From an uncultured Acidobacteriota bacterium (GTDB lineage: Bacteria > Acidobacteriota > Terriglobia > Bryobacterales > Bryobacteraceae), in NCBI GenBank assembly GCA_902826685.1, contig CADEFT010000008.1:1-64000 (forward strand): a stretch of 64,000 bases of DNA, read 5' to 3'. The notes under the pieces were generated by a model, which saw nothing but the letters and a program-made list of their open reading frames with translations, was not told the DNA's origin and searched no databases. The position numbers and the translations under genes are program-made. Below are positions 54,578 to 63,711 of the stretch, piece by piece (position 1 is the stretch's first letter; every line of letters starts with the position of its first letter).

Positions 54578-55348
54578 ATGGGCAAAGGGCCGCTGCTCGG
54601 CGAACTGATTTCGGAGTTTCTGGGAACCCTGGTGCTGATCCTTTTGGGGGCCGGCGTGGTGGCCATGGTGGTGCTATTTGGAACCGGCGTTCCCGGTGAA
54701 ATCGTCAAGGGCGGTTACACCAACATCACCCTCGGCTGGGGGCTGGCGGTGACCATGGGCATCTACGTCTCCGGCCGGATTTCCGGGGCCCACCTGAACC
54801 CCGCCGTGACCGTGGCGCTGGCCGTCTTCCGGGGATTTCCGTGGAGCCGCGTGGGACCCTATTGCGCGTCGCAAGTCGCGGGTGCGTTCTGCGCCGCCGC
54901 CATCGTCTTCTTGAACTACCGGCCCGCTTTTCTGAAGACCGATCCGAATCTGGAATCGACGGCGGGCATCTTCACCACCTTCCCCGCGTTTCCCGACGCG
55001 CCCTTCAGCGGATTCCTCGATCAGGTGATCGGCACCGCCCTGCTGCTGTTTCTGATCTTCGCCATCACCGACGATCGAAACCAGCCGATCGGTCCGCTGG
55101 GACCCATGCTGGTGGGGATGGTGGTGGTCGCCATCGGCATCAGTTTCGGCGGCATGCATGGCTATGCCATCAACCCCGCCCGCGATTTCGGGCCGCGCCT
55201 GTTCACGGTGGCGGCGGGCTTCAAAAACAACGGACTCACCGACGGCAGCGGGGTATTTTGGGTCCCCATCGTCGCGCCCCTGATCGGCGGATTGCTGGGA
55301 GCGGCGCTCTACGATTTCGCCCTTCGTCCGAATTTGCCCCGTTCGTGA
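54578..55348 (+). CDS. glpF: Glycerol facilitator (aquaglyceroporin, MIP family)
   Basis: The 256-residue inner-membrane channel has six hydrophobic helices and both NPA signatures: SGAHLNPAVTVALAVFR and GYAINPARDFGPRLF. The Asp after the second NPAR is the hallmark of glycerol-conducting members, unlike water-specific aquaporins. It begins MGKGPLLGELISEFLGTLVL, close to GlpF, and ends in a short polar tail. No glycerol kinase is adjacent. The tandem palindromes just upstream suggest repression by an unidentified regulator. Confidence 0.92.
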   Translation: MGKGPLLGELISEFLGTLVLILLGAGVVAMVVLFGTGVPGEIVKGGYTNITLGWGLAVTMGIYVSGRISGAHLNPAVTVALAVFRGFPWSRVGPYCASQVAGAFCAAAIVFLNYRPAFLKTDPNLESTAGIFTTFPAFPDAPFSGFLDQVIGTALLLFLIFAITDDRNQPIGPLGPMLVGMVVVAIGISFGGMHGYAINPARDFGPRLFTVAAGFKNNGLTDGSGVFWVPIVAPLIGGLLGAALYDFALRPNLPRS

Positions 55349-55372
55349 ATACGGTACACTTCTAAAGAGCCG

Positions 55373-55543
55373 ATGGCGATCAGCAAAGAATTGCTCGAAA
55401 TCTTAGTCTGCCCTTTTTGCAAGGGCGAAGTGCAGGTCAAGCCGGATAATCTGGGGATCAAGTGCCTGCAATGCCGCCGCGTTTATCCGATTCGCGACGG
55501 CATTCCGGTGATGCTCATCGACGAGGCCAAAATCGAGGGGTAG
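55373..55543 (+). CDS. Trm112 family protein (YcaR-like)
   Basis: The 56-residue zinc-binding protein begins MAISKELLEILVCPFCKGEV and carries two Cys pairs, CPFC and CLQC, with the C-terminal YPIRDGIPVMLIDEA. The length and pattern match bacterial Trm112/YcaR proteins, a zinc-ribbon family related to the eukaryotic methyltransferase activator. It is too short for common length cut-offs. It lies 24 bases after glpF and 36 before the GT9 gene, so it likely leads the envelope operon. Confidence 0.9.
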   Translation: MAISKELLEILVCPFCKGEVQVKPDNLGIKCLQCRRVYPIRDGIPVMLIDEAKIEG

Positions 55544-55579
55544 CCGTCAACGGCCGGCGTCGAGGAAACAGGGTAGGAA

Positions 55580-56488
55580 TTGGCCACGGTCGTTGAACAA
55601 CTTGCCAAGGGCGCCCACGTCGCCTTCATCCGGCTGCGCTCACTGGGCGATTGCGTTCTCTCGACACCGGCCATTTCACTGCTCAAGAATCACCGGCCCG
55701 ACCTGTGCATCGGCGTCGTGGTGGAGCCTAGGTTCGCCGCCGTCTACCGGGACAACCCGGATATCGACGCGATTCTCAAGCCGGAGATTGGCGCGATTCG
55801 CAAGTTCGCGCCGCGCCTGGCCATCAACTTCCACGGCGGCACCCGCAGTCTACTGCTGACGCTCGCCTCCGGGGCCCGCTTTCGCGCCGGATTCGAGCAC
55901 TACCGCTATGCGGCGCTTTACAACGCCGCCATGCCCACGGCGCAGCGGATTCTGGGAGTCGAGCGCAAGGTGCACACCGCCGAACATTTGGCATCGGCGG
56001 TGTTTTATCTCGGCGTGCCGGCGGCCGAGGTGCCGCGCGCCAAGGTGGTGGCCGCTCGCGGGGACCGCCGGGCGCCCTATGCGATCCTGCATGCCCTTGC
56101 CTCGGCGCCAGACAAGACCTGGCCCGCCGGCCGCTTTCTCGAAATCGCCCGCTACCTGCGCGAGCATTGCGGTCTCGATCCGGTCTTCATCGGCGCGCCT
56201 TCCGACGACCTGTCGCCGTTCCGCCCTTTCCGCACCTTCACCGGTCCGCTCGAGGAAAGCAAGACGCTGATCGCCGGGGCTTCGCTGTTTCTCGGTAACG
56301 ATTCGGGGCCCGCTCATCTGGCGGCCGCGCTTCAAGTTCCGGTCATCGTGATGTACGCCGCTTCCGACCCCGTGGTCTGGGCTCCGTGGCGCGCCAACGC
56401 CGAATCGATCGTCGCCCGCGACGGCATCGGCTCGGTGGAAGTGGCCCAACTGATTCAGGCACTCGACAGGATTCTGCTAAAGGCATGA
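55580..56488 (+). CDS. Glycosyltransferase family 9 (heptosyltransferase-like)
   Basis: The 302-residue protein begins at TTG 55580 after AGGGTAGGA. It has the GT9 N-terminal Rossmann motif (HVAFIRLRSLGDCVLSTPAI) and the C-terminal nucleotide-sugar site (LFLGNDSGPAHLAAALQVPV, VIVMYAASDPVVWAPW). GT9 enzymes add ADP-heptose to the LPS inner core; rfaE2 at 45003 would supply the donor. The stop overlaps the msbA start (ATGA). The specific acceptor is unknown. Confidence 0.88.
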   Translation: MATVVEQLAKGAHVAFIRLRSLGDCVLSTPAISLLKNHRPDLCIGVVVEPRFAAVYRDNPDIDAILKPEIGAIRKFAPRLAINFHGGTRSLLLTLASGARFRAGFEHYRYAALYNAAMPTAQRILGVERKVHTAEHLASAVFYLGVPAAEVPRAKVVAARGDRRAPYAILHALASAPDKTWPAGRFLEIARYLREHCGLDPVFIGAPSDDLSPFRPFRTFTGPLEESKTLIAGASLFLGNDSGPAHLAAALQVPVIVMYAASDPVVWAPWRANAESIVARDGIGSVEVAQLIQALDRILLKA

Positions 56489-58302
56489 GCGATTTCGGCC
56501 GCCTGTTCCGCTACGCGCGTCCCTATTGGGCGGCGCTGCTCGGCTCCGTGCTGCTGATGGCGATCGCCGGCGCGGCCAACGCCGGGCTGGCCCTTCTGAT
56601 CCGTCCCATCTTCGACCGCGTTCTCGATCCGAACACCACCGACGCGCCGATCCTGCTCACCACCATCCCGGTGTTCAACGTGCCGGTCTATCTGCACCAG
56701 CTCATTCCGTTCTCGCCGAAGGAAGCCTGGGCTCTGGTAGCCATCGGCATCCTGCTGGTCATCGTCTTCCGCGGCCTGGCCGATTACGCCGGAAACTACC
56801 TGGCTAACTACGCCGGCTTTTCCGCCATCACCGACCTGCGGCAGCAGGTATTTGAGAAGGTCATGCGGCAGGACGCGGCGTTCTTTGAGCTGCATAGCAC
56901 GGGCCGGCTGATGTCGTCGATCATGAACGACGTCGACAAGATTCAGCAGGCCACTTCGCACCTGTTGGCCGATTGGCTGCGGCAGACGTTCTTTGCACTC
57001 GGCCTGCTGTGGGTGGTGGTGCAGATGGATTGGAAGCTGGCGCTGGTGTCGCTCACCGTGCTGCCTTTCGTGCTTATTCCAACGGCCCGGCTTGGCAGGA
57101 AGCTTCGCCGTGCCACGCGGCGCGCTCAGGACGACGCCGGCGAAGTGAGCCAGATCCTGCAGGAAACGCTTTCCGGCCACATGGTGGTAAAAGCCTTCGG
57201 GGCTGAATCGCTGGAAGCGGACCGGTTCCGCAAGTCCGCCCGGCGCCTGCTCCGCTCCAACCTGAAGTATGTTTCCCAGCAGGCGCTCGCTTCCCCCCTC
57301 ATCGAATTTTTCGGAGCGCTCACCATCGTCGGCCTGCTCACCTATGCCAGCCGCCAGATCAAGCTCGGACAGATGACGGCGGGCGAATTCACCAGTTTCG
57401 TGGCCGCGTTGCTGATGCTTTACGATCCGGTCAAGCGGCTCACCGGGATTCACAACATTTTTCAACAGGCGCTCGGCGCGGCGCAGAAAGTCTTCGAGTA
57501 TCTCGATCGCGAAGAGCTTGTGAAAGACCGGCCCGGCGCCCAGGCGTTGACAGGATTTGCGAAAGGCATCGAGTTCCAACAGGTGGGCTTCCACTATCCC
57601 AACACCAGCGCAACGCCGGTGCTTCGCGACGTCACCTTCGAAGTGAAAGCGGGTGAAGTGGTAGCGCTGGTGGGCCCCAGCGGAGCCGGCAAATCGACCC
57701 TGGCCAGTCTGCTGCTTCGTTTCTACGACGTAACCGAGGGCTCCATCCGCATCGACGGGCTGGACCTGCGCGCGGTCACTCTCGTGACGCTGCGGCGGCA
57801 GATCGGCATCGTCGCTCAGGACACCTTCCTGTTCAACGACACCGTGGCCAATAACATCCGCTATGGGCGGCCCTCGGCCACCGACGCCGAAGTGAAGCAG
57901 GCGGCGGTCAACGCGCTGGCCGGCGATTTCATTTCGCGTCTGCCCGAGGGGTTCGAGACGCCGATCGGGGAGCGCGGCACCAAGCTTTCGGGCGGCCAGC
58001 GGCAGCGCATCGCCATTGCCCGCGCGCTTCTCGAAGACGCGCCGATTCTGGTGCTGGATGAGGCGACATCGCACCTGGACACCGAATCGGAGATGCTGGT
58101 GCAGCGCGCGCTTTCCAATCTCATGGTGGGCCGTACCGTGATCGTCATCGCGCATCGCCTGTCCACCGTGCGGCGGGCCGACAAGATCGTTGTGCTCGAA
58201 GACGGCCGGATCGCCGAGACCGGCGCGCACGAACAACTGGTGGCGGCCGGTGGAGTTTACCAGCGACTTCACGACCTGCAATACTTGGAGGCTGACATTT
58301 AA
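56485..58302 (+). CDS. msbA: Lipid A export ABC transporter, permease/ATP-binding protein
   Basis: The 605-residue half transporter begins at ATG 56485. Six transmembrane helices occupy residues about 15-330, and the ATPase domain has Walker A VALVGPSGAGKSTLASLLLR, the Q-loop IGIVAQDTFLFND, the signature TKLSGGQRQRIAIARALL, Walker B APILVLDEATSHLD and the H-loop VIVIAHRLSTV. MsbA-type pumps flip lipid A-core across the inner membrane, which suits the neighbouring heptosyltransferase. Other ABCB-type lipid exporters share this architecture, so the substrate is an inference from context. Confidence 0.87.
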   Translation: MSDFGRLFRYARPYWAALLGSVLLMAIAGAANAGLALLIRPIFDRVLDPNTTDAPILLTTIPVFNVPVYLHQLIPFSPKEAWALVAIGILLVIVFRGLADYAGNYLANYAGFSAITDLRQQVFEKVMRQDAAFFELHSTGRLMSSIMNDVDKIQQATSHLLADWLRQTFFALGLLWVVVQMDWKLALVSLTVLPFVLIPTARLGRKLRRATRRAQDDAGEVSQILQETLSGHMVVKAFGAESLEADRFRKSARRLLRSNLKYVSQQALASPLIEFFGALTIVGLLTYASRQIKLGQMTAGEFTSFVAALLMLYDPVKRLTGIHNIFQQALGAAQKVFEYLDREELVKDRPGAQALTGFAKGIEFQQVGFHYPNTSATPVLRDVTFEVKAGEVVALVGPSGAGKSTLASLLLRFYDVTEGSIRIDGLDLRAVTLVTLRRQIGIVAQDTFLFNDTVANNIRYGRPSATDAEVKQAAVNALAGDFISRLPEGFETPIGERGTKLSGGQRQRIAIARALLEDAPILVLDEATSHLDTESEMLVQRALSNLMVGRTVIVIAHRLSTVRRADKIVVLEDGRIAETGAHEQLVAAGGVYQRLHDLQYLEADI

Positions 58303-58306
58303 CGCC

Positions 58307-59200
58307 ATGGGAGTTTTGCGGTCGATGACGGGCTTTGCCCGCGTACGCCGGGTAACGGTGCGCGGGGAGATGGTTTTTACTCTGAAGAGCGTCAACCATC
58401 GCGCGCTCGATGTGCATCTGCACTTGCCCGCCGATCTCGATGGCTATGGCCACGGCCTGCGCCACCTGATCAAAACGCGAGTGGCGCGCGGCCACGTGGA
58501 TGTGCGCCTTTTCTGGGACCGCAGCGGCGCCAAGCAACTGTTGACGCTGAACCGCCCGCTGCTCGATTCGTTCATGGCCGCCTTTGCCGAAGCCAAGGCC
58601 GGGTACAACCTGGATTGCCAGCCCGATCTCAATGCCGCCTTCCGCGTACCGGGGATGCTGGCCGAGGCCGATTCGGAGCTCGACCCGGAAGTGGAAAGCC
58701 TCATGACCGGCCTCGCTCTCGAAGCGGTGGACGCCTTCAACGCCTCGCGTGAAAACGAAGGCAAGTCGCTCGGCCTGGTGATAGGAGAGGCCAATACGCG
58801 CATCCTTGAACATACGGCCGAGTTGGCCGCCCTGCGCGGCCGCATCCTTCCCGTGCTGCAGCAGCGGCTGCAGGAACGGTTGCAAAGCCTGCTCAGCGGG
58901 GCCGGCATCGAACCGCAGCGGCTGGTGCAGGAGGCGGCGCTGCTGGCCGACCGCTCCGATGTGACCGAAGAAATCCATCGCCTTTCCATTCACGCCAAAC
59001 AGTTGGCCGAGGTGATCGGAAAGGGCGGGGAAGCCGGCAAGCGCCTGGACTTCCTGCTGCAGGAAATGGGACGCGAAACGAACACGATTCTCTCCAAGAC
59101 CAACGGCGCCGGCGAGCTTGGACTGCAATTGACCGGTCTCGGAATCGCCATCAAATCGGAGATCGAAAGAATTCGCGAGCAGGCGCTTAACCTCGAATGA
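58307..59200 (+). CDS. YicC family endoribonuclease
   Basis: The 297-residue protein begins MGVLRSMTGFARVRRV at ATG 58307, matching the conserved YicC start, with the N-terminal domain (VNHRALDVHLHLPADLDGYG) and the C-terminal DUF1732 domain (LLADRSDVTEEIHRLSIHAK, LDFLLQEMGRETNTILSK). YicC proteins cleave RNA and act in regulated RNA decay. It overlaps gmk by four bases. The pairing YicC-gmk-rpoZ-coaBC is a widespread bacterial gene order. Confidence 0.93.
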   Translation: MGVLRSMTGFARVRRVTVRGEMVFTLKSVNHRALDVHLHLPADLDGYGHGLRHLIKTRVARGHVDVRLFWDRSGAKQLLTLNRPLLDSFMAAFAEAKAGYNLDCQPDLNAAFRVPGMLAEADSELDPEVESLMTGLALEAVDAFNASRENEGKSLGLVIGEANTRILEHTAELAALRGRILPVLQQRLQERLQSLLSGAGIEPQRLVQEAALLADRSDVTEEIHRLSIHAKQLAEVIGKGGEAGKRLDFLLQEMGRETNTILSKTNGAGELGLQLTGLGIAIKSEIERIREQALNLE

Positions 59201-59811
59201 GCGCGGTTTTCATTATTTCCGCGCCTTCGGGATCGGGAAAATCGACACTCGTGAAGCGCGTGCTCTCAAACGATCCGGCCCTGCTGTTTTCGGTCTCCTA
59301 TACCACGCGCCGGCCCAGAGGCCTTGAAAAGGACGGCGAGAGCTATTGCTACATCAGCCGCGAGGAGTTCCAAGCGCGCATGGCGCGGGACGAATTTCTC
59401 GAATGCGCTGAAGTATTTGGCAACTATTACGGCACCCACAATTCGGTTTGGAAGAGGGCCCTCGAGGAGGGAAAGGACCTGCTCCTCGACATCGATGTCC
59501 AAGGTGCGCAACAATTAAAAGAGAGGATACCGGAAGCGGTCAGCATTTTTGTGCTGGCGCCTTCCCGGGCCGTACTCGAACAACGGTTGCGGGCCCGGGG
59601 CGAAGATTCCGAGCCGGTCGTGCAGAAGCGGCTGGCCGGCGCAGCCAGAGAGATCCGCAACTACGCCCGATACGATTACGTAGTGGTCAACGACCGGGTG
59701 GAGCAGGCGGTGGCGAATCTGGAGGCTATCATCCGGGCCGAGCGCCTGCGGCGGGAGCGGATGGAAGAGCGGATGCGTCCCATCCTCGAGACTTTCGGCG
59801 AGATTTTGTAA
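59197..59811 (+). CDS. gmk: Guanylate kinase
   Basis: The 204-residue enzyme phosphorylates GMP to GDP in the cytosol. The P-loop is FIISAPSGSGKSTLVKRVLS, the GMP-binding segment VSYTTRRPRGLEKDGESYCY and FGNYYGTHN, then LLLDIDVQGAQQLKE. The ATG overlaps the yicC stop. The length is normal. Confidence 0.95.
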   Translation: MSAVFIISAPSGSGKSTLVKRVLSNDPALLFSVSYTTRRPRGLEKDGESYCYISREEFQARMARDEFLECAEVFGNYYGTHNSVWKRALEEGKDLLLDIDVQGAQQLKERIPEAVSIFVLAPSRAVLEQRLRARGEDSEPVVQKRLAGAAREIRNYARYDYVVVNDRVEQAVANLEAIIRAERLRRERMEERMRPILETFGEIL

Positions 59812-59823
59812 GGAACGGCGAAC

Positions 59824-60069
59824 ATGGCTGAAAAACAATTCCGTACGACCATCTTTATGATTCCGGACGATCCGGAATCGAGCATGTACCGTTACATCAT
59901 CGTGGCGGCCAAGCGTGCGCGCCAACTGCAGAGCGGCGCGCGTTCGTTCCTGCCTACCACTTCCCGTAAGCCTACGGTGACTTCGATGGAAGAAGTACGC
60001 CGCGGCCTGGTGAAGTATACCGATGCGGCCCAGGCCGAAGCGCTCGCGGCCGCCGAACCAACCGTCTAA
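59824..60069 (+). CDS. rpoZ: RNA polymerase omega subunit
   Basis: The 81-residue protein matches omega through MYRYIIVAAKRARQLQSGAR and the C-terminal KPTVTSMEEVRRGLVKY. Omega stabilises the beta-prime subunit and is commonly placed between gmk and coaBC, as here. An extra N-terminal stretch (KQFRTTIFMIPDDPESS) precedes the core. AAGGAAC provides the ribosome binding site. Confidence 0.92.
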   Translation: MAEKQFRTTIFMIPDDPESSMYRYIIVAAKRARQLQSGARSFLPTTSRKPTVTSMEEVRRGLVKYTDAAQAEALAAAEPTV

Positions 60070-60084
60070 CCTTCTCACCCGCGC

Positions 60085-61305
60085 ATGAAGATCGTCCTCG
60101 GTGTCGGCGGAGGCATTGCCGCCTACAAGGCGGCGGAACTTTCCCGCGCCCTGATGGAACGGGACTTCGAAGTCCAGGTGGTAATGACGCACGCGGCGGA
60201 GGAATTTATCCGCCCGCTCACGTTCGCTGCGCTCACCAATCGTAAAGTCATCACGGATCTGTTCGCTTCGCGCTCCGGCGAAGAAGTGCTGGCCAGTTCG
60301 GTGGAACACATCCGCGTCGCGCGCGAGAATCAAATGCTGGTGGTGGCGCCCGCTACCGCCGATCTGCTGGCCAGGTTCGCCCACGGCCTGGCCAACGACT
60401 TTCTCAGCACCCTTTACCTGGCCTTCACCGGCAAGGTGATTCTGGCTCCGGCCATGAACACCGAAATGTGGAATCACGCCGCCACCCGGGCCAACGTGGA
60501 AACGCTGGTGGGCCGTGGCAACATCGTGCTGCCGCCGGCCGAAGGATCGCTCGCCTGCGGTGAGGTGGGAGCGGGCCGCCTGCCCGACCCGGTCTGGATC
60601 GCCGATGCCGTGCAATCGCTGGCGGCGGCGCGCCACGACATGGACGGCGAAACCGTGCTGGTTACAGCCGGCCCCACGCAGGAACCGATCGACCCGGTCC
60701 GCTACCTCACCAACCGTTCGAGCGGCAAAATGGGCTACGCCATCGCCGCGGCCGCCGCCGAGCGGGGCGCGCGCGTGGTGCTGGTTTCAGGCCCCGTCAA
60801 CCTGCCGGAGCCTTTCGGCGTGCAGGTGGTGCGCGTGCGCTCGGCCGTGGAGATGCGGAACGCCGTGATGGCCAAGCTGCCCGAATCGACCATCATCGTC
60901 AAGGCCGCCGCCGTGGCGGACTACCATGTCGCCAATCCGCCCAAGCAGAAAATCAAGAAGACCCCGGCGCGCCTCTCGCTCGAACTCGATCCCACGCCCG
61001 ATATCCTCGCCGAGGTTGGCCGCAACAAGGGCGACCGGCTGTTGATCGGCTTCGCCGCCGAGACAACCGCCCTGGTGGAGGAAGCCCGGCGCAAGATGGC
61101 CTCCAAGAACGCCGACATGGTGGTGGCGAATCTGGTCAACCAGGAAGGCACCGGGTTTGAGTCCGACGAGAACGAAGTGACTTTGGTGATGCGCACCGGC
61201 GAAGCGGTGCAAGTCCCGCGCGCCTCCAAAAAGATCGTGGCCGGCCGCATCTTCGACCAGGCCCTCAAACTGCGCCTGGCGCTTCACGCCCTTCATGACG
61301 CCTGA
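60085..61305 (+). CDS. coaBC: Bifunctional phosphopantothenoylcysteine decarboxylase / phosphopantothenate-cysteine ligase
   Basis: CoaBC converts 4'-phosphopantothenate and cysteine to 4'-phosphopantetheine in coenzyme A synthesis. The N-terminal flavoprotein CoaC (about 1-190) has LGVGGGIAAYKAAELSRALM, AMNTEMWNHAATRANV and the active-site Cys in GSLACGEVGAGRLPD. The C-terminal CoaB (about 190-406) has GPTQEPIDPVRYLTNRSSGK and a late KKTPARLSLELDPTPDIL. The 406-residue length is standard. It overlaps the next gene by 11 bases. Confidence 0.95.
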   Translation: MKIVLGVGGGIAAYKAAELSRALMERDFEVQVVMTHAAEEFIRPLTFAALTNRKVITDLFASRSGEEVLASSVEHIRVARENQMLVVAPATADLLARFAHGLANDFLSTLYLAFTGKVILAPAMNTEMWNHAATRANVETLVGRGNIVLPPAEGSLACGEVGAGRLPDPVWIADAVQSLAAARHDMDGETVLVTAGPTQEPIDPVRYLTNRSSGKMGYAIAAAAAERGARVVLVSGPVNLPEPFGVQVVRVRSAVEMRNAVMAKLPESTIIVKAAAVADYHVANPPKQKIKKTPARLSLELDPTPDILAEVGRNKGDRLLIGFAAETTALVEEARRKMASKNADMVVANLVNQEGTGFESDENEVTLVMRTGEAVQVPRASKKIVAGRIFDQALKLRLALHALHDA

Positions 61306-62026
61306 GTCCATCGCCGAGTGGCTGGCATTTTACCGCGACCTCGGCATCACGGAGGTTTATGTGCGTCCATCCCATGCGGCGAATCCGAAACCCGCACCAC
61401 AGCCGGTAGCGGATCCGCGGCCGGAGGTCCTGTTGCCCAGCCTGGCGCCGGAAGGCGACACGCTCGAAAGCATCCGCGCCGATATCGGCGACTGTAGGCG
61501 CTGCCGCCTCTGCCAGCAGCGCACTAACATCGTCTTTGGCTCCGGCGAGCCCAACGCGAAGATCGTATTCGTCGGCGAAGGACCGGGACAGGATGAGGAC
61601 CTGCAAGGCTTGCCCTTCATCGGCCGCGCCGGGCAACTGCTCACCGCGATGATCGACAATACGGCGCGCAAGGAAGGCATTCCGGTCACGCGCGAAAGCG
61701 TCTACATTTGCAACGTCGTGAAATGCCGCCCGCCCGAAAACCGCACGCCTCAGCCCGATGAAATGGAAGTCTGCGGCCAGTTCCTGTTCCGGCAGTTGGC
61801 GGTGTTGAAGCCGAAGGCGATCTGCGCGCTTGGTTCCACCGCGACCAAGGCGTTGCTTGGCACCAAGGAAGGCGTCACCAAGCTGCGCGGCCAGTGGCAC
61901 AGGTGGCGCGACATCCCGGTGATGGTCACCTATCACCCTTCGTTCCTGTTGCGCGCCTATAACGAATCCGCCAAGCGCGAGGCCTGGGAAGATCTCAAGA
62001 AGCTGTTTCACTCGGTCTATGACTGA
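61295..62026 (+). CDS. Family 4-type uracil-DNA glycosylase (Fe-S)
   Basis: The 243-residue enzyme excises uracil from DNA. The core from about residue 55 shows four Fe-S cysteines (CRRCRLC, CNVVKCRPPENRTP, MEVCGQF), the active-site GEGPGQDEDLQG with AGQLL, and the HPSFLLR motif. The N-terminal 50 residues are a variable, Pro-rich extension (SIAEWLAFYRDLG). It overlaps coaBC and tmk on both sides, so it belongs to the same transcription unit. Confidence 0.92.
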   Translation: MTPESIAEWLAFYRDLGITEVYVRPSHAANPKPAPQPVADPRPEVLLPSLAPEGDTLESIRADIGDCRRCRLCQQRTNIVFGSGEPNAKIVFVGEGPGQDEDLQGLPFIGRAGQLLTAMIDNTARKEGIPVTRESVYICNVVKCRPPENRTPQPDEMEVCGQFLFRQLAVLKPKAICALGSTATKALLGTKEGVTKLRGQWHRWRDIPVMVTYHPSFLLRAYNESAKREAWEDLKKLFHSVYD

Positions 62027-62678
62027 GCGGGGATTGTTCGTCACGCTCGAAGGCGGCGAAGGATGCGGCAAGAGCACGCAGATGCGCCTGTTGATGGAAC
62101 GTCTCCGCCGGGAAGGCTACACGGTGACCGGAAATGTGGAGCCTGGCGGCACGCGCATCGGCAAGCAGATTCGAGCCATCCTGCTGGGGGCGGAGAACCT
62201 GGAGCTAAGCTCTCCAGCCGAACTGCTGCTGTTTTTCGCCAGCCGCGCGCAGGCCGTCGAACAATTGATCCATCCGGCCTTGGAGGCGGGTCACGTGGTC
62301 GTATCGGACCGCTTCACCGATTCGAGCTTCGCCTATCAGGGTGTGGCTCGCGGACTCGGCGAGCCTTGGATCCGGGATCTCGAAGCCATCGCCTGCGGCG
62401 GCCTGAAGCCCGCCCTTACCTTGTGTCTCGATATCGATGTGGAAGCCGGACTGGCGCGGGCCCGCGCCCGTAACCTGGAGTCGACGGGCAAGGAGACGCG
62501 GCTGGACGACGAATCGCTGGCATTCCACCGCAAGGTACGCGAGGCATATCACCTGCTGATGGCGAGGGAACCGGAGCGAGTTCGAAGAATCGACGCGGCG
62601 CCGGGAATAGAAACGGTGGCTCAAGAGATATGGAATCAACTCATGCCATTTCTGGATGCCGGTAGTGTGCTTCGATGA
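62019..62678 (+). CDS. tmk: Thymidylate kinase
   Basis: The 219-residue enzyme phosphorylates dTMP. Motifs: P-loop LFVTLEGGEGCGKSTQMRLL, the dTMP-binding VVSDRFTDSSFAYQGVARGL and the LID-region ARARNLESTGKETRLDDE. EPGGTRIGKQIR after the first helix follows the E. coli-like type. It overlaps the uracil-DNA glycosylase by eight bases and the selenoprotein gene by four (ATGA). Confidence 0.95.
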   Translation: MTERGLFVTLEGGEGCGKSTQMRLLMERLRREGYTVTGNVEPGGTRIGKQIRAILLGAENLELSSPAELLLFFASRAQAVEQLIHPALEAGHVVVSDRFTDSSFAYQGVARGLGEPWIRDLEAIACGGLKPALTLCLDIDVEAGLARARARNLESTGKETRLDDESLAFHRKVREAYHLLMAREPERVRRIDAAPGIETVAQEIWNQLMPFLDAGSVLR

Positions 62679-63682
62679 TACTCTCGATTTTCCTTGCGCT
62701 TAGCTTCGCCTATGCCGCCGGCGACCCTGGCGTCAAAATCGGCCAGACGGTTCCTGGCTTCCGATTGACCGATCAGAACGGGCAGCCTCGGACTCTCCAA
62801 GACCTGCGCGGTCCCAAGGGGCTGATGCTGGTATTCTTCCGGTCTGCCGACTGGTGACCCTACTGCAAGACTCAGCTCGTGGAGCTGAATGAGAACCTGG
62901 ATCAACTGCGCAAGCAGGGACTCGGCCTCGCCGCCGTGAGCTATGACTCGCCGGCGATCCTGAAGCATTTCGCGGACCGGCAGAAGATCCGGTTTCCGCT
63001 GCTTTCCGACGCCGGTTCGAAAACAATTCGCGCCTTCGGCGTTTTGAACGAGACCGTACCGGCGGCGAACCCGTTCTTCGGCGTGCCCCATCCGGTTACG
63101 TTCGTGGTTGGTTCCGGCGGCAAGGTTCAATCGAAATATTTCGAAGACGATTTCCGCGAGCGCCAGACGCTGGCCGGACTGATGGCGCGCGATTATGGCG
63201 TGGCGCCCGCCGCGGCGCCGGGTTCGGTCGAAGCCAAACACATCACCATCAAAACCGCCGCCAGCACCTCGAAGGTGCGCAGCGGCCAGCGCATCCTGCT
63301 CAGCCTCGATATCGGGATCCCTGAGCGCATGCATCTTTACGCACCCGGCGTTACCGGCTACATCGCCGTCGATTGGAAGATCGAACCGACGCCCAAGTAC
63401 GAAGTCTTCAACGTGGCCTATCCGGCATCGAAAAAACTGCATCTGCCAGCCATCGGCGAAACCGTGCCGGTCTACATGGGCCGTCTTCGACTGATGCGCG
63501 ACATCAAGGCCGGTCCCGACAAAGTATTGCAGTCGCCGCTGGTCGTCGAAGGCACCTTCCGCTATCAGGCTTGCGACGACAAGCAGTGCTTTCTGCCCGA
63601 ATCGGTGCCGGTGCGGTGGACGCTCGAAGTGGAGCCGCACGACCGCCAGCGCGTACCCAAAGAGATCCAGACGCTGAAGTAG
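62675..63682 (+). CDS. Probable selenoprotein: AhpC/TSA redoxin with DsbD-alpha-like C-terminus, UGA as Sec61
   Basis: The ATG at 62675 overlaps the tmk stop and starts a leader (ILSIFLALSFAYAAGD). The redoxin domain follows (KIGQTVPGFRLTDQNGQPRT). Codon 61 is TGA at 62855-62857 in the text FFRSADW-U-PYCKTQLVEL, where homologues have Cys-P-[YF]-Cys. The frame continues to TAG at 63682 with LLSDAGSKTIRAFGVL and VPHPVTFVVG of the AhpC/TSA fold, then a DsbD-alpha-like domain from about residue 185 with a redox pair Cys300/Cys305 (YQACDDKQCFLPES). In all, 335 residues. It is predicted to be exported and to reduce peroxides or disulfides. A nonsense mutation is the alternative; position, intact frame, hairpin and a second Sec gene nearby favour selenocysteine. 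Confidence 0.82.
62855..62888 (+). promoter_or_regulatory. Candidate SECIS hairpin of the redoxin gene
   Basis: After the UGA (62855-62857), a seven-base perfect stem UCAGCUC / GAGCUGA (62872-62878 with 62882-62888) closes a GUG loop (62879-62881). The loop begins 22 bases after the UGA and its first base is G, fitting the usual description of bacterial SECIS elements. Confidence 0.6.
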
Positions 63683-63711
63683 GAGGCGTGCGGGATGATA
63701 TCCTCGCCATC

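Noticed and set aside
62675..62857. A 60-residue stand-alone protein and a separate gene starting near 62879
   Set aside because: The two frames are the same, the stop is UGA, and the protein text continues across it exactly at a catalytic Cys position.
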